Of a stretch of DNA of 64,000 bases, positions 35,294 through 44,985 are shown in pieces; the first letter of the stretch is position 1; every line of letters begins with the position of its first letter. The stretch is taken from NCBI GenBank assembly GCA_012932865.1, contig SAXG01000035.1, positions 248,001 through 312,000 on the forward strand. Reading direction: 5' to 3'. This DNA comes from Amylostereum areolatum (Eukaryota; Basidiomycota; Agaricomycetes; Russulales; Stereaceae). The position numbers and the translations under genes are program-made. Under the pieces are notes generated by a model, which ran no database searches, was not told the DNA's origin, and was given only the letters and a program-made list of their open reading frames with translations.

Positions 35294-35393
35294 GATGCCA
35301 GTATCAAGCGTCAACTTCCAGTAAACGAAGCGGTAACTTTTCGAGGAGCCACAACTTCTCACGTGATAATTTTAATACATGTACCGACAACTC

Positions 35394-35421
35394 CAACTTC
35401 AAAAGTTTACCGAACAGGCCC
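35394..35421 (-). repeat. Right terminal inverted repeat of Harbinger element
   Basis: 28 bp perfect partner of 32314-32341; followed by TAA. Confidence 0.95.
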
Positions 35422-36384
35422 TAAACAAACGTCCGAATGATGGCTCTCAAATTGAGGGATTCCACACGGCGGTAAGTACGAGGACGTCAAGCCGAAATGC
35501 CGGCGGAGATAGCCCGATGACGATTGTCGACGATTTTCGTCTCTTTTCCTGCAGTGACAGCAGTGAACTTTCCCTTCCTTTCCGTACCACGTTCTTCGTC
35601 TAAGCACTTCTTGTCGGCCAGAGTAATCCCAACATCCGCATATTCATTCTAAACAAGACCGATACCGACGGCTTATGCGAGTACGAGTCAATTGTCCGCT
35701 TGAACACTGCCTCGTTCCCTGAGCTGTACGACACACGTTCTAGTAAGTAGCTCCGTTCTCTTAACCCGTGGAAACAAGACGATCCAGATATCATGTCGAA
35801 AAATGCTCGCCAGCGATCGGACACCAACATGGCCTGGCCTTTTCTCCTCTGACCAACCTTCATCTGGACGTCACGCACAGTCGCAAGGGTAAGGAATGCC
35901 GTGTAATCTAGCCCCGACCCGCCCGCATAGCTCGTCGTTTGTAGCGTTTTACTTGGAGCTGCGTACGATGGACGGAACGGTCAAATGAGCGCCGTTCTGG
36001 AGCTGCTTTTCACGCGGGACTGAGGGTGGCGATGGAGTGCGCTGTCTGTCGGAACGCCGTCGGTAGTGCTGTGAAAAATCGCTTCGGTACGGTGACCCAA
36101 GCGCAAAAAGTATATTTTCGAATGGTAGAACTTACATCGCGGCGACATGATGGGGGTGCGTTGTATCTTTTCCTCCTTCGTCCTCCCCTAACTATATCAT
36201 ACTCGAATCAGGCTTGATTTCGTGCGGCCTAAGCGTGAGGCGGGAGCTTGCGACGCGGGAGGTACGGGAAACCGCCCCCGAAGGGGCATGTATGGATTGC
36301 GTGCGAGACGAGACCGTAAAAGGCGTAAGAATTGAGGAGGAGGAAGGGAGGATGGTGGTGCGTGAAAGTGTGGGATGTCGAGCG
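35422..36384. other. Non-coding stretch, 3' side of the Ngaro-like element
   Basis: On the minus strand this follows the tyrosine recombinase gene, where Ngaro elements carry their B1-A2-B2 terminal repeats. I searched it by eye against 40880-41700 and found no clear long direct repeat, so the element end is not placed. No other gene seen. Confidence 0.4.
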
Positions 36385-37389
36385 CTATGCCCCGGTGCCC
36401 TCAGCAGCGCGGCGGGCGTGGATGAGGGCTTGAAGTAGGACGGGGTTCTTGCGGATGTACTGCTTGAATGCGTCCGAGCTCCAGCGCCCGATGGCCTGGA
36501 TACGGTCGTCGGGGTAGCCCTCAGTGGCGTAAAAGGTGGCTCCTCCGGGACGGAGGGAGTGCCCGCCGATGTTCGAGTTGGGGAAGAGCGACTCGAGGCG
36601 GTTAATGAACCAGCTGCGCGTGGGGACCGTCCCGTCCTGCCTGACCCACAGCTCGGGAAGGAGGGTGGCAAAGCGGTCGCGGCCGGTGATGTATGCGCGG
36701 AAAAGCTGGTAGGGGTCGACGGCTTCCGTGTCACGTCTCGGGATGACCACCCTGTTGCCCTCGAAAAATCGGTCGGCCTTGTGTGTTGGGAGGAGGTATG
36801 AGTACGCGGTGTCTAGGAACTCCACGCTCGACCTCCGGATCGTCTTGCGGTGTGAGCGCAGGGCGCCGTTGTCACTGCAGACAAGTTCACCGAGGCGGTG
36901 GAGCCCGAAGAACCCTGCCGTGATGAGTGCGAGGAAGAGGCGGTCGTCGTGGGTGGGGTTTGGGTAGTGGCGGATTGTGAACTCGAGGTCGTCGAGGGAT
37001 AAGGCATCATGGCGGGAGATTGGGGAGTTATAGAGGCGGTTGCAGCCTGCCAGTGTCCGTGTGACAAGGGCGCTGCGGCGCGTGGCGCGAACATGTGGGA
37101 AGTGGGGTTCAAGCTGGTTGCAGATCCCTGATAGGTATGCGGGGATTGAGCGGGGAGAGATGTGTTGGGCCATGAAGACCACATAGAAGGACAGGGTGTC
37201 GGCGGTGGGTTCGATGTCAAAGCTGTGGAGCTTACAGAAGGTCAGGTATGATTGGAGGTGGGATGTGTATGATAGGCGCGTGGAAATGTCAATCGCGGCT
37301 CCGAGGGCGAGCGCCCGTTCGCGAACGAGGCGCTCGGATGTCCACGCTTCGCGGCGCGGCTGCCTGGACGAGCGTGAGATCTGGAGCAT
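36385..37389 (-). CDS. Tyrosine recombinase (integrase) of Ngaro-like element
   Basis: 334 aa, starting MLQISRSSRQPRRE. Residues ~35-110 resemble the N-terminal core-binding domain (SYTSHLQSYLTFCKLHSF). The catalytic domain keeps the family tetrad: Arg in FFGLHRLGEL, HSLRPGG (H-x-x-R), IGRWSSDAF (His/Trp position) and the nucleophile Tyr in FKQYIRK. The enzyme would insert circular cDNA by site-specific recombination rather than by DDE chemistry. Its ATG overlaps the stop of the RT frame by one base (TGATG at 37389), suggesting termination-reinitiation coupling. Confidence 0.92.
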   Translation of the reverse strand: MLQISRSSRQPRREAWTSERLVRERALALGAAIDISTRLSYTSHLQSYLTFCKLHSFDIEPTADTLSFYVVFMAQHISPRSIPAYLSGICNQLEPHFPHVRATRRSALVTRTLAGCNRLYNSPISRHDALSLDDLEFTIRHYPNPTHDDRLFLALITAGFFGLHRLGELVCSDNGALRSHRKTIRRSSVEFLDTAYSYLLPTHKADRFFEGNRVVIPRRDTEAVDPYQLFRAYITGRDRFATLLPELWVRQDGTVPTRSWFINRLESLFPNSNIGGHSLRPGGATFYATEGYPDDRIQAIGRWSSDAFKQYIRKNPVLLQALIHARRAAEGTGA

Positions 37390-39260
37390 CAGCCCTGCGA
37401 CCCCAGCGTCGAGCGTGGGGGTGAAAAGCCGTGGACACGGAGGGATGGTTGGTACTGTCGCACCACATTGAAAAGCCCCCGGGATAGGGCGTCGGCAACT
37501 GTGTTCTTCTCACCTGGGATATGGTGGACGCGGAGGTTGATGTGGGAGGCCATGAGGATTTCGGCTGCCCGGAAAAGGAGGTCGTTGTAACCGGCACGCG
37601 CTTTGAACGAGTCAAATATCTGGACTGTGTTGAGGTTGTCAGTGTAGATAAGTAGCTTTGAGGGGACCTGGGGGAGGGCGGCCGCCCAGCTGAGTGCCGC
37701 GAGGACGTACAGTGCTTCGTACCAGAAGATGGTGTCTTCTGTGTTTGGGGCGGGGGGGAGCGTCGATGCGAATCCTTGCCCAGCCTGTGGTGACCAGAAG
37801 CCGAGGCCGGACAGGGATGCGTCGCAGAAGATAACCATGTCGGCTGTCGACGGATCCCATAGGCGCGCCCGTATTATGTGAATCCCGGAGGACTGCTGCA
37901 GGGTGGTCGCAAACCAGCGGAGGTCGCGTGAGACCTGTCCATTGAGGAATATGGGGGCATTGGGCTTCTTCTTTCCGGATATTTTGGCATACGAGGACGC
38001 GAGCGCAGGGCGGAGGAGTGGTGCCACATTGAGCGCCCAGTTCATCCAGCCGAGCAGGCGCTGCCACTCGACGAGGCGACGGCGGCGGTCGGGGGCCTCG
38101 TTGATGAACGCGTGGATGGCGGTGACTAGGTTGGAGATGCTCTCGGCGGAGAGAAAAATGGTCATGCTGACCGGGGAGACCTCAAAGCCGGTGATCACGA
38201 GAACATGGCCAAACTCCTGCTTGCTCTTCTCGTGCGGAATTCCGAGGAAGTCCCATAACTGGAGCAGTTGGACCTGCTTTGGGGGAAGCCATGCACCGTA
38301 GGGCTCATAGAAGGTGCAGCGAGGTGACAGGTCATGGGAGAACGTGTCGTCGATGTAGGCAAGGAGGGCTTCAATATGGCGGATCTTGACAGCGATCCAC
38401 AGGACTAGTGCGAAGAAGGAGCACCACAGATTCCCGGAGGCGCGGCCTCCGAAGTTGTTGCAGCGGTCGACACGGCGGACACCGTCGATTGTGACAACCT
38501 GGCGGAGCTGGTATAAGGGGTGGATAGGGATGCGGCGGTAGGCTTGGGAGACGTCAGACTTGAATAGATAGATCGGCACATTGCCGTGGTGCCGGCGGAC
38601 GTGCAACAGGTTGTGCGCCAGATGCTGAACTGTGTCGAGACGGACGTGTACATCATCCTTGTCTATGGTTGAGTTGGGTGAGAACTCGCCGGCAGAGTGG
38701 TCGACAATGAGGCGTAGCTTCCCCGATTTCTTGGGGATAACGCTGACGGGGACGCTGCACATGCCAGGGAGGAGGGGTTCTCCGGGGCGGCCGAAAGGTG
38801 GGGAGAAACGCCCGAGACGTTCTTCCTCGAGGCATTGCTGTTTCGCAAACTCGAGCTCAGCGGGCGCGAGTGGGCGCTCGGGGTGGTCGCGTGTAATTGG
38901 GTAGTCGTCCGGGAAGTCGGCGTGCGGCCAGAAACCCTCGCGGAAACCGCGAATGACAGACTGGACGAACGGTCGATTGGGGTGGGTGATGAGAAGCGAC
39001 TCGAAGTTGTCTATATTGATGGGGGAGACGACCTTGAACAGCTCTGGGTATCTGTGAAGCGTCGCGAGTGCTATTTTGTCGTTGAGTGCGGAAGGGGGAG
39101 GTCCAGGGAGCGTCGCTGCCGTCTCCGTAGCGAGGGCCGACGGGGTGAGGATTGAGGCCTGCTCTTGACCCCACACGAAGCCGCGGAAACGGCGCGGTCC
39201 CGTCGGAGGGGTTGCTTCAGTGGTTGGTGTGGGCGGAGCTGTCGCCGCGGCCACACTCGT
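37389..39260 (-). CDS. Reverse transcriptase-RNase H (Pol) of Ngaro-like element
   Basis: The frame is open far upstream through Gag, but conserved protein begins near 39260 (RRFRGFVWGQEQASILTPSA). RT motifs: YLFKSDVSQAYRRIPIHP (first catalytic Asp) and ALLAYIDDTFSHD (YxDD). The RNase H domain follows with IFCDASLSGLGFWSP, FWYEALYVLAAL, LLIYTDNLNTVQIF and NTVADALSRG, giving the D-E-D-D set. No ATG is available in this frame before the conserved part. It lies +1 relative to Gag and overlaps its end (39217), so expression probably needs ribosomal frameshifting or unconventional initiation. The upstream boundary given is approximate. Confidence 0.9.
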   Translation of the reverse strand, partial: TSVAAATAPPTPTTEATPPTGPRRFRGFVWGQEQASILTPSALATETAATLPGPPPSALNDKIALATLHRYPELFKVVSPINIDNFESLLITHPNRPFVQSVIRGFREGFWPHADFPDDYPITRDHPERPLAPAELEFAKQQCLEEERLGRFSPPFGRPGEPLLPGMCSVPVSVIPKKSGKLRLIVDHSAGEFSPNSTIDKDDVHVRLDTVQHLAHNLLHVRRHHGNVPIYLFKSDVSQAYRRIPIHPLYQLRQVVTIDGVRRVDRCNNFGGRASGNLWCSFFALVLWIAVKIRHIEALLAYIDDTFSHDLSPRCTFYEPYGAWLPPKQVQLLQLWDFLGIPHEKSKQEFGHVLVITGFEVSPVSMTIFLSAESISNLVTAIHAFINEAPDRRRRLVEWQRLLGWMNWALNVAPLLRPALASSYAKISGKKKPNAPIFLNGQVSRDLRWFATTLQQSSGIHIIRARLWDPSTADMVIFCDASLSGLGFWSPQAGQGFASTLPPAPNTEDTIFWYEALYVLAALSWAAALPQVPSKLLIYTDNLNTVQIFDSFKARAGYNDLLFRAAEILMASHINLRVHHIPGEKNTVADALSRGLFNVVRQYQPSLRVHGFSPPRSTLGSQG

Positions 39261-40875
39261 GAGCACCGTGTTTTCCTCCGCATGAGGAGCACGCGTGGCG
39301 GTACTTGCACCCTTTGCCTGAGCAGTTCCCGGAGTTGAAGCGTCGGCAGATTTCGGTGGACTGCTGGGGGCCTTGCGAGCGGCGAGCTCCCGTCGCAGTG
39401 CTGCCTCGCGCGCGAGAGATGTTGCTGGTGGCCGGTCGCGAGGCCAGTCCAGCGGTGATGTGCATGGTCTCGAGTGCCGTAAACTCCTTGGTGTCTGAAA
39501 GCTCGAGGGCGTTGGACCTGCCGACGCGGGCGCGGACAGCGCGGTCGTAGTTGAGAACGAGGTCGTCGTGCCCGTGGACGGCGCCGAAGTAGTTGATGAT
39601 GTGCCTGCGATAGGTGGCCAACTCGTCGTGTCGATGCGGGTAGACGAACGTGACAGCGTCCTGGTAGCGCTCGAATGCCATTCCCCACTCGCCGGATGTG
39701 GCGATGTGCTTCGCAGGCTTGGATGGTCCGCCGTGTAGCTCATACTCCCCGAGCTTCTGGATGTCACGCCCGTCTCCCCCAATGGCGTAGAGGCTGGAAA
39801 AAACGACGTCGAGGTCGAAGTACGTGTCCGATAGGACTGCCTTCCATCCGGACTGGGGGAAATCGGGGCACTCGGGCATGGAGATGACGATGGTTTTGAT
39901 TTCGTCGAGGTGCTGAAGGTAGTTGGCCTTGAGCTTGACGGTAAGCCGGCAGTTGTCAGAGAGCGCTGAGTCCGCTCGGCCGGAGAGGAAAGGGAGGGAG
40001 GAGTAGTCGAGCTTGCGTTTGGCTGGGCGCCCGTCGTCGCTGAAGTCGCCATCGAGGCGACAATGCTTGCCAGAAAGTCGGAAGTCGAGGTCGCTGTCGC
40101 GCGAGCGTCCGCGCTGGCGCTGGCGAGAGCGCGCGCGCTGAGGGGACCGGCTGTCGTCCGAGTGGGAGCGCCTTCGGCGAGCGCGCTCACGCGGGGTGCG
40201 CGGGCTGTCCCGCTCGTAGCTCCTGCCGCGACGCGCGGTGCTGGCCGGCGAACGCGAGCGTCGGCGGCGGGTCTCTCCGACGTCGTTCCCGCCGAGTCCC
40301 CGCACACGGCGGAAACCGTCCTCCTCGTTCGTGAGTCGCCGCTCGAGGGCCTCCTCAAGGAGCGAGACGAAGTGGTTGTAGGCTTGGGCCCGCGCCCCGC
40401 GTGCGGCGTCTTCGTCTTCTTCGGACAGGTCTGCGCGCGTACCGCTGGCGAGGAGGCCGTCGATGTTGGTGGCTGCATCCGCGAGGCGCAAGTGTCCACC
40501 TTCGAGCTGCTCGACGACTCGCATGCAGTCGTCGGCGATGCCGGCGACGAAGAGCTGGGACAGGTCGGGCTGGATGCGTCGGGAGAGTGGCCGCCCACCT
40601 TGCGGCGCGTCGGGACCCGGCCCCCCTGCGTGCGGTCCTTCCTCTTGCGGTACAACATGTTCAGTCTGGGCCATATGGGAGTTGCGCGAGGATTGAGAGC
40701 GAAAGCGGCGTGGGCGACGCGGCGAGGCAGACTCTGGCGAGAGGAGGGCGTCAGCGGAACGGTTCGAAGCGACGAAATGGGGACGGACCTGGCGAGACGA
40801 GGTGCTGGCAAGAGTTGGGGGCATCAGCGGTGCCCCCCGAGCGACTCTTGTACTCTCTCGAGCGGGTACTTCCAA
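39217..40875 (-). CDS. Gag-like protein of Ngaro-like element
   Basis: 552 aa from the first ATG (MEVPARESTR); the true start may be one of the later ATGs such as MAQTEHVV. The N-terminal third has a helical segment (MRVVEQLEGGHLRLADAATN) and then a strongly Arg/Ser-rich tract (SRSPASTARRGRSYERD). The central part is globular (FSSLYAIGGDGRDIQKLGEY, YRRHIINYFGAVHGHDD). The end has a CCCH-like and knuckle-like cluster: ICRRFNSGNCSGKGCKYRHA followed by CSSCGGKHGAHEC. Such Cys/His clusters are typical of Gag proteins of tyrosine-recombinase elements in mushrooms and probably bind element RNA. Confidence 0.8.
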   Translation of the reverse strand: MEVPARESTRVARGAPLMPPTLASTSSRQVRPHFVASNRSADALLSPESASPRRPRRFRSQSSRNSHMAQTEHVVPQEEGPHAGGPGPDAPQGGRPLSRRIQPDLSQLFVAGIADDCMRVVEQLEGGHLRLADAATNIDGLLASGTRADLSEEDEDAARGARAQAYNHFVSLLEEALERRLTNEEDGFRRVRGLGGNDVGETRRRRSRSPASTARRGRSYERDSPRTPRERARRRRSHSDDSRSPQRARSRQRQRGRSRDSDLDFRLSGKHCRLDGDFSDDGRPAKRKLDYSSLPFLSGRADSALSDNCRLTVKLKANYLQHLDEIKTIVISMPECPDFPQSGWKAVLSDTYFDLDVVFSSLYAIGGDGRDIQKLGEYELHGGPSKPAKHIATSGEWGMAFERYQDAVTFVYPHRHDELATYRRHIINYFGAVHGHDDLVLNYDRAVRARVGRSNALELSDTKEFTALETMHITAGLASRPATSNISRARGSTATGARRSQGPQQSTEICRRFNSGNCSGKGCKYRHACSSCGGKHGAHECGRGDSSAHTNH

Positions 40876-40876
40876 A

Positions 40877-40911
40877 CCTAGCCCATCTGTAGCATCCCGC
40901 TACGGGCTAGG
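40877..40911 (-). promoter_or_regulatory. Nested hairpin directly upstream of Gag ATG
   Basis: CCTAGCCC (40877-40884) pairs perfectly with GGGCTAGG (40904-40911), and inside it GTAGC (40889-40893) pairs with GCTAC (40899-40903) around a 5-nt loop; the only asymmetry is a 4-nt bulge. The Gag ATG at 40875 begins just after the stem. Possible roles are translation control or the internal complementary region used in cDNA circularisation; both are inference. Confidence 0.6.
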
Positions 40912-42123
40912 CGGGCTCCCGGTGCCAGGTCGTGCGCAGCCGCGGGCGCATCCCAACAAGTAGGTGGCGGCTCCGACGGGCGTCGGGAGCAGTCGCCCAC
41001 GCGAGGACGGCACCGTGCGAAAGCGACGCCTGATTCGACTCCGAGAAACTCCTTTCAAGCCGATAAAAGTTGAAGAATCCTTGAACCTTGTGCTCTTCAG
41101 GCGCGCGTCTACTATAAGGTCTTCCTCTTTCACTCTGCCCCTGAAAATTTCACCGACCCTCTCGGATTGCCTTCTAGCAACTGCACAGCAGTACGTCCAC
41201 ATAAAGACCCGATCCAGTGTTTCCCGCTGCCTTCCTCGGAATCGGGACGTTCTTTCTATTCTGGTCCTATTCGGGGCGTATCTGCCGGCGCGCGCGAAGG
41301 ACTGTCGTATGCGAGAAGGCTTTCTTGCGTCCGCAGTGGCCGAACGAGCAGTATCCACGTTATCACGCGACTCAAGGACTTTGCCATGTGCTCTTCAGGC
41401 TTGGGATTTCTGCCTTTTTCGTCGACCTCAGGCATTATGCTGGCCAATTCTGTCCCCGGAACGTATCGTCGAACCTGACTTCCGCCGTATTTATATCGGT
41501 ATACGATTTACGGAGGGCGATTGGCATACCTCTTACAGTCGAACTGGTGAGTCCATCCCGTTCTCATGTCTACGTATCATATATTACGTTTTTTCGACCG
41601 GGCGTCAATTTCGCTGGTCTTGTTTTTGACGTAGCCGCTCTGCGAGCGACGTCGGCAGTATCGACACCTTAATGTGCACAGCACTATGTATGCTGACCCG
41701 AGCGCATGAGGCTCTCAATAATGTAGGCAGCGATCCTCATGTCATCGCTAGCAAGGCACCGAGCGGGCAGTGATACCTTGATGGAGACGTCACAGCGCTT
41801 CACAGCCCTCTATCGCGACCGAGTCACCGACGTCGATTAACGACGCCCACCGACGCCTCCGGCCACTCTATATCAGGAACGCTGTGCTTCTGGTAGCGGA
41901 GGATTGATGCGCTAGCGCTGGCCCTTCTGTTGGAATGGCGGGACCGGTGCACCGCGGAAAGTCATCGCGCCGGCGCTCTGGCGAATTTAATTAGGTGTGA
42001 CTCCTGTGCATTCCCCTGTGCAGTTCTTTCCATACTTATAGTCCCGCGTGCAGCTCATTTTCTTCCACCCGACTCTCATCTCCCACTCCGTTTACCTCGT
42101 CCCGTACCAGCCGAATATTCACG
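40912..42123. other. 5' side of Ngaro-like element and promoter of DUF6699-like gene
   Basis: The first several hundred bases probably include the retrotransposon's 5' leader and A1 repeat, but the limit is not visible. From about 41900 the sequence is a pyrimidine-rich promoter leading to 42124, with a TATA-like CTTATAG near 42035. Confidence 0.4.
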
Positions 42124-42876
42124 ATGAGCCGACACGCCCACTTCAACCCAAACCCCGTTCACGATGTCCGCGTCTTTCCAACCACCCCGCCCTCTCCTAC
42201 TTCTTCTATCTCTTCCGACGAAGGGCCTATAACTCCGCCTTCATACTCCGTTCCTCTGCCCAGGACGTCGAACACACATCACACACCCCACACGCCGTCC
42301 CCTCTAGCACACCCCAACCACTATCTACCTGTTCCTCCCCGCGATCCCCATGTATACACACCCTCACCTCCGCGGGGATCGCCACAGCGATTGGTTTCGC
42401 CTGCTTTTGTCACGCCTTCGCCCAAAGCGACGAGCGTACATGTCCATCCCGCCCTGGCCGCATTTCACTGGGACCCGCGCAAAGCACCACCGGCGCACCC
42501 CCCTTCAACGCGCGACAAGCCCGCGACGCATCCCCCTCTTCCAAAGGTGGTCCTTTCTACAGGACACCTTCCTTGGAAAATCAAAGTTCACGCTCCCTCC
42601 ACCGCATCCGCCGTCAGCGTAGGAGACGTTCTCGACGCGCTTTATGATAGCCTGCGCACTCCTGTCACTCGACCAGAGTGGGACGCTGCTGTCGATCGCA
42701 AGGACACTATCCGCAGGGCGTTTGCTCGGCGTTGCGGGGGCAACGAGAAGGAACGCGCGGCAGGTGTCAGAAGGGTCGACTACTTGCCGGAAGGCGCGGT
42801 CTTCACTGGGTTGGGACCGTACCACGGCGCCAGCGAAGAGAACCTCAACATTGAGGTCGCTCTGCGCGCACGGTAA
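42124..42876 (+). CDS. DUF6699-like protein
   Basis: Single exon, 250 aa, starting MSRHAHFNPNPVHDV. Residues 1-100 are Pro/Ser/Thr-rich. The conserved part starts at about 110: VHVHPALAAFHWDPRKAPPA, PLPKVVLSTGHLPWKIKVHA, ASAVSVGDVLDALYDSLRTP, VTRPEWDAAVDRKDTIRRAF, then GVRRVDYLPEGAVFTGLG and a final strand LNIEVALRAR. This is the clearest DUF6699-type protein in the window. The function of the family is unknown. A close paralogue with the same order of blocks, broken by frameshifts, lies 2.1 kb downstream at 44986. The start is the first ATG after a TATA-like promoter. Confidence 0.8.
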   Translation: MSRHAHFNPNPVHDVRVFPTTPPSPTSSISSDEGPITPPSYSVPLPRTSNTHHTPHTPSPLAHPNHYLPVPPRDPHVYTPSPPRGSPQRLVSPAFVTPSPKATSVHVHPALAAFHWDPRKAPPAHPPSTRDKPATHPPLPKVVLSTGHLPWKIKVHAPSTASAVSVGDVLDALYDSLRTPVTRPEWDAAVDRKDTIRRAFARRCGGNEKERAAGVRRVDYLPEGAVFTGLGPYHGASEENLNIEVALRAR

Positions 42877-44985
42877 CAATGCCACGTCTTCTGTCGTCTT
42901 CTGTTTTTACTCTCCTGCTCGGCTCGCCTTTCCGATCGTATCCCCACTATTACTATTTAACGCGCTCTCGGTTTCACTGACGGTTTCTTTCTCCTTCCTC
43001 TCATCATCTGTATCGATACCCCATCTGTTCTGCTTCCTCGCTCTATCCTCCGTCCCTCTGTATTACTCCCATCTCTTGCATTGCTACGTCTATGACCCCT
43101 ACCTCTCCCCTACATACATACACCGTATCGCATTCCTCGGACATTCACGAGCACTTGGACTCTATCTTCTTACGATACCCTCACGTCCCGCTCCTAGTGA
43201 GCTCACATGTAAAGTACTATAATCCACACCAACACTACACCCACGCCCCATGCAATCTATGTTATGACGTCTATGAACTGGACGCAATGTTCATTGTTCT
43301 TCTGCTCGACAAATCGCAATCCGATCTTTCGGCGCGAACTCGGCCGACAATCACCGGAAAATCGGAGCGCCTGGACCGGCCCGTCAATTCAATTTTCTCA
43401 GTGACCGTCGACTTGACCTCAACCTCAACCTTGCCAGGGTTTCTTCTTTAGCTTGCTTATCCACCCATTCTTTTGTCTGCACGCCAGAACGACCATCTAT
43501 GCATCTTCTTCCCCGACTTGCAGCCACGGCTCTCTCTACCGCACGTTGGTCATCTCTTACTGCTAGTGTTACACCTCCGCGCGCCACCCGCACTGCAAGG
43601 CCTGTGTCGCTGTGCACTCTCTCATCCAGTGAAATCGAAGCGTTGAACGGCGGGCTACAATTCTGGCAAGGCCTAATGCAGCCCCCACACTAACATGAGT
43701 CAAAGGTTGGGCCTCGAGCTTCGGTGTTGTTGTCAGCAAATACGCTTGTTCTGATCGTCTCTTCCCTTCTGATTTCCATTACGCTGTGTAGGTCAATAAA
43801 GTGGCGCTTACAGCTCACAATCAAGTCGTGGTTAGGCCGCTCACGGTGCGGGCGGATAAGCACGACGAGCGCGGTTGCAACCACACAATAGCCAACAAGG
43901 AGACGTCTGCCGGCCTAGAGGGGCTCGTGAGAGTTCTTTTCGTGGTGGCCAGTGGAGAAAAAATGGAGATTTTCCAAGGATAATGTGCGTACTCGCCTTC
44001 TACCGTGCTACCCGCGATCCGGCCAGACACGGACATCTTATATCCCATCTATCAAAGCTAGTACAAAGCCCTTGTCAGCCGTGCTCCCCCACTCCTCGGA
44101 ACATGAGTCCATATCCAAACGACCCTCCATTTTTCATCCTTCCTCCGCGACGTTGGCTGTATAGCAATGCCGTGCGCGCGCTACGGGCGTTCCGACTTGT
44201 ACCTTTCTTCGACCCCCTCCGATAATGGGCATATTCTGAGTTATCGTTCCGCGCATGTATCTCCGTTATACGTCTCCTTCTTCCGCGAAATCGTACATGG
44301 TCGATGAGCCTTTTGGGGGAAGAAGTGCGACGTAAGCGCACCCTTTACGTTTTATCGGCTTATCGCGAGCCGCAAGGCTGGGTTATGTGGAAAGCGAAAC
44401 TTGCAAGCTGACCCGTTCTATCGAGAAGGGTTTACGTGCTCAGGACGATTTGGACTGGCCCGGAATTCAGTATGCTGCCCGAGGGCCGTGACGTGGACCG
44501 CCATCTGTCGGTATTCGCCCTTTTCCACGATTGCTTTCGAACAGCATTCAAATGACTCAAAATTTAGCCCCAGCCATCTCAGGTATCCACAGTCACTGCT
44601 CACGGGAATGCGAAGTGGACAATGCTCGCCAGGAGGCACAACAGCGATCCTCGTGCAAATACCTGCGGAGTCCGGAAAGCCCGTGATTACCTTGATGGGA
44701 ATCCTCCCCCCGCTTTCACAGCCCGTTTCCTGACAATTCCGCGCCATTCTCAGGCCATTCTGGCTCTCAATATAAACCTACTGATGCCTCCTTTCATTCC
44801 ATAGGATACCTGTACATACAAGCATGCACGCGATATATGAACAGCCGCCCCCAGCTTTGGCGCGCTGGCACCCCAGTGGGTCTCGTTATTCTTTTAGTCC
44901 TTCCATATAAACCTCGCACACGCGTCCGGAATCCCTCCCTCACTTTCCCCCCCTGCTGCACGTTCGCTTGCAGACACTATCCTAT
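42877..44985. other. Intergenic, ~2.1 kb; possible fragment of a DUF6699-like 5' end
   Basis: No full gene. At 44103 an ATG opens MSPYPNDPPFFILPPRR, which resembles the start of the 18234 protein (MSAYPNQP) and follows a CTTATATCC word, but it stops after 40 codons. This could be a truncated copy or chance. A TATAAA at about 44906 belongs to the pseudogene downstream. Confidence 0.4.

Larger units (their letters stand above)
32314..35421. mobile_element. Complete PIF/Harbinger DNA transposon (3108 bp)
   Basis: Both ends carry a perfect 28-bp inverted repeat beginning GGGCCTGTTCGGTAAACTTT, extending imperfectly to about 41 bp. The element is flanked on both sides by TAA (32311-32313 and 35422-35424), the 3-bp target duplication expected for PIF/Harbinger. 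Inside are two convergent genes: a Myb/SANT-like protein (plus) and a DDE transposase (minus). Both genes are open throughout after splicing, and the termini are identical, so the copy looks young and possibly active. Confidence 0.95.
36385..40911 (-). mobile_element. Ngaro/DIRS-like tyrosine-recombinase retrotransposon, coding core
   Basis: Three consecutive minus-strand frames encode Gag, reverse transcriptase-RNase H and a tyrosine recombinase in that order, with no DDE integrase and no methyltransferase. That order without a methyltransferase fits Ngaro rather than DIRS1. All catalytic motifs are intact and no stop interrupts the frames, so the copy may be recent. Full element limits are unknown because the split direct repeats were not identified; coordinates cover the coding core and the hairpin in front of Gag. 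Confidence 0.85.

Noticed and set aside
39217..40811. 5' half of an apparent 1140-codon minus-strand frame running into the RT domain
   Set aside because: It overlaps Gag in another frame, is Ser/Thr/Pro-biased, and conserved Pol sequence starts only near 39260.
35422..41700. Split direct repeats of the Ngaro-like element
   Set aside because: Compared by eye between 35425-36384 and 40880-41700 without finding a convincing long match, so none is reported.
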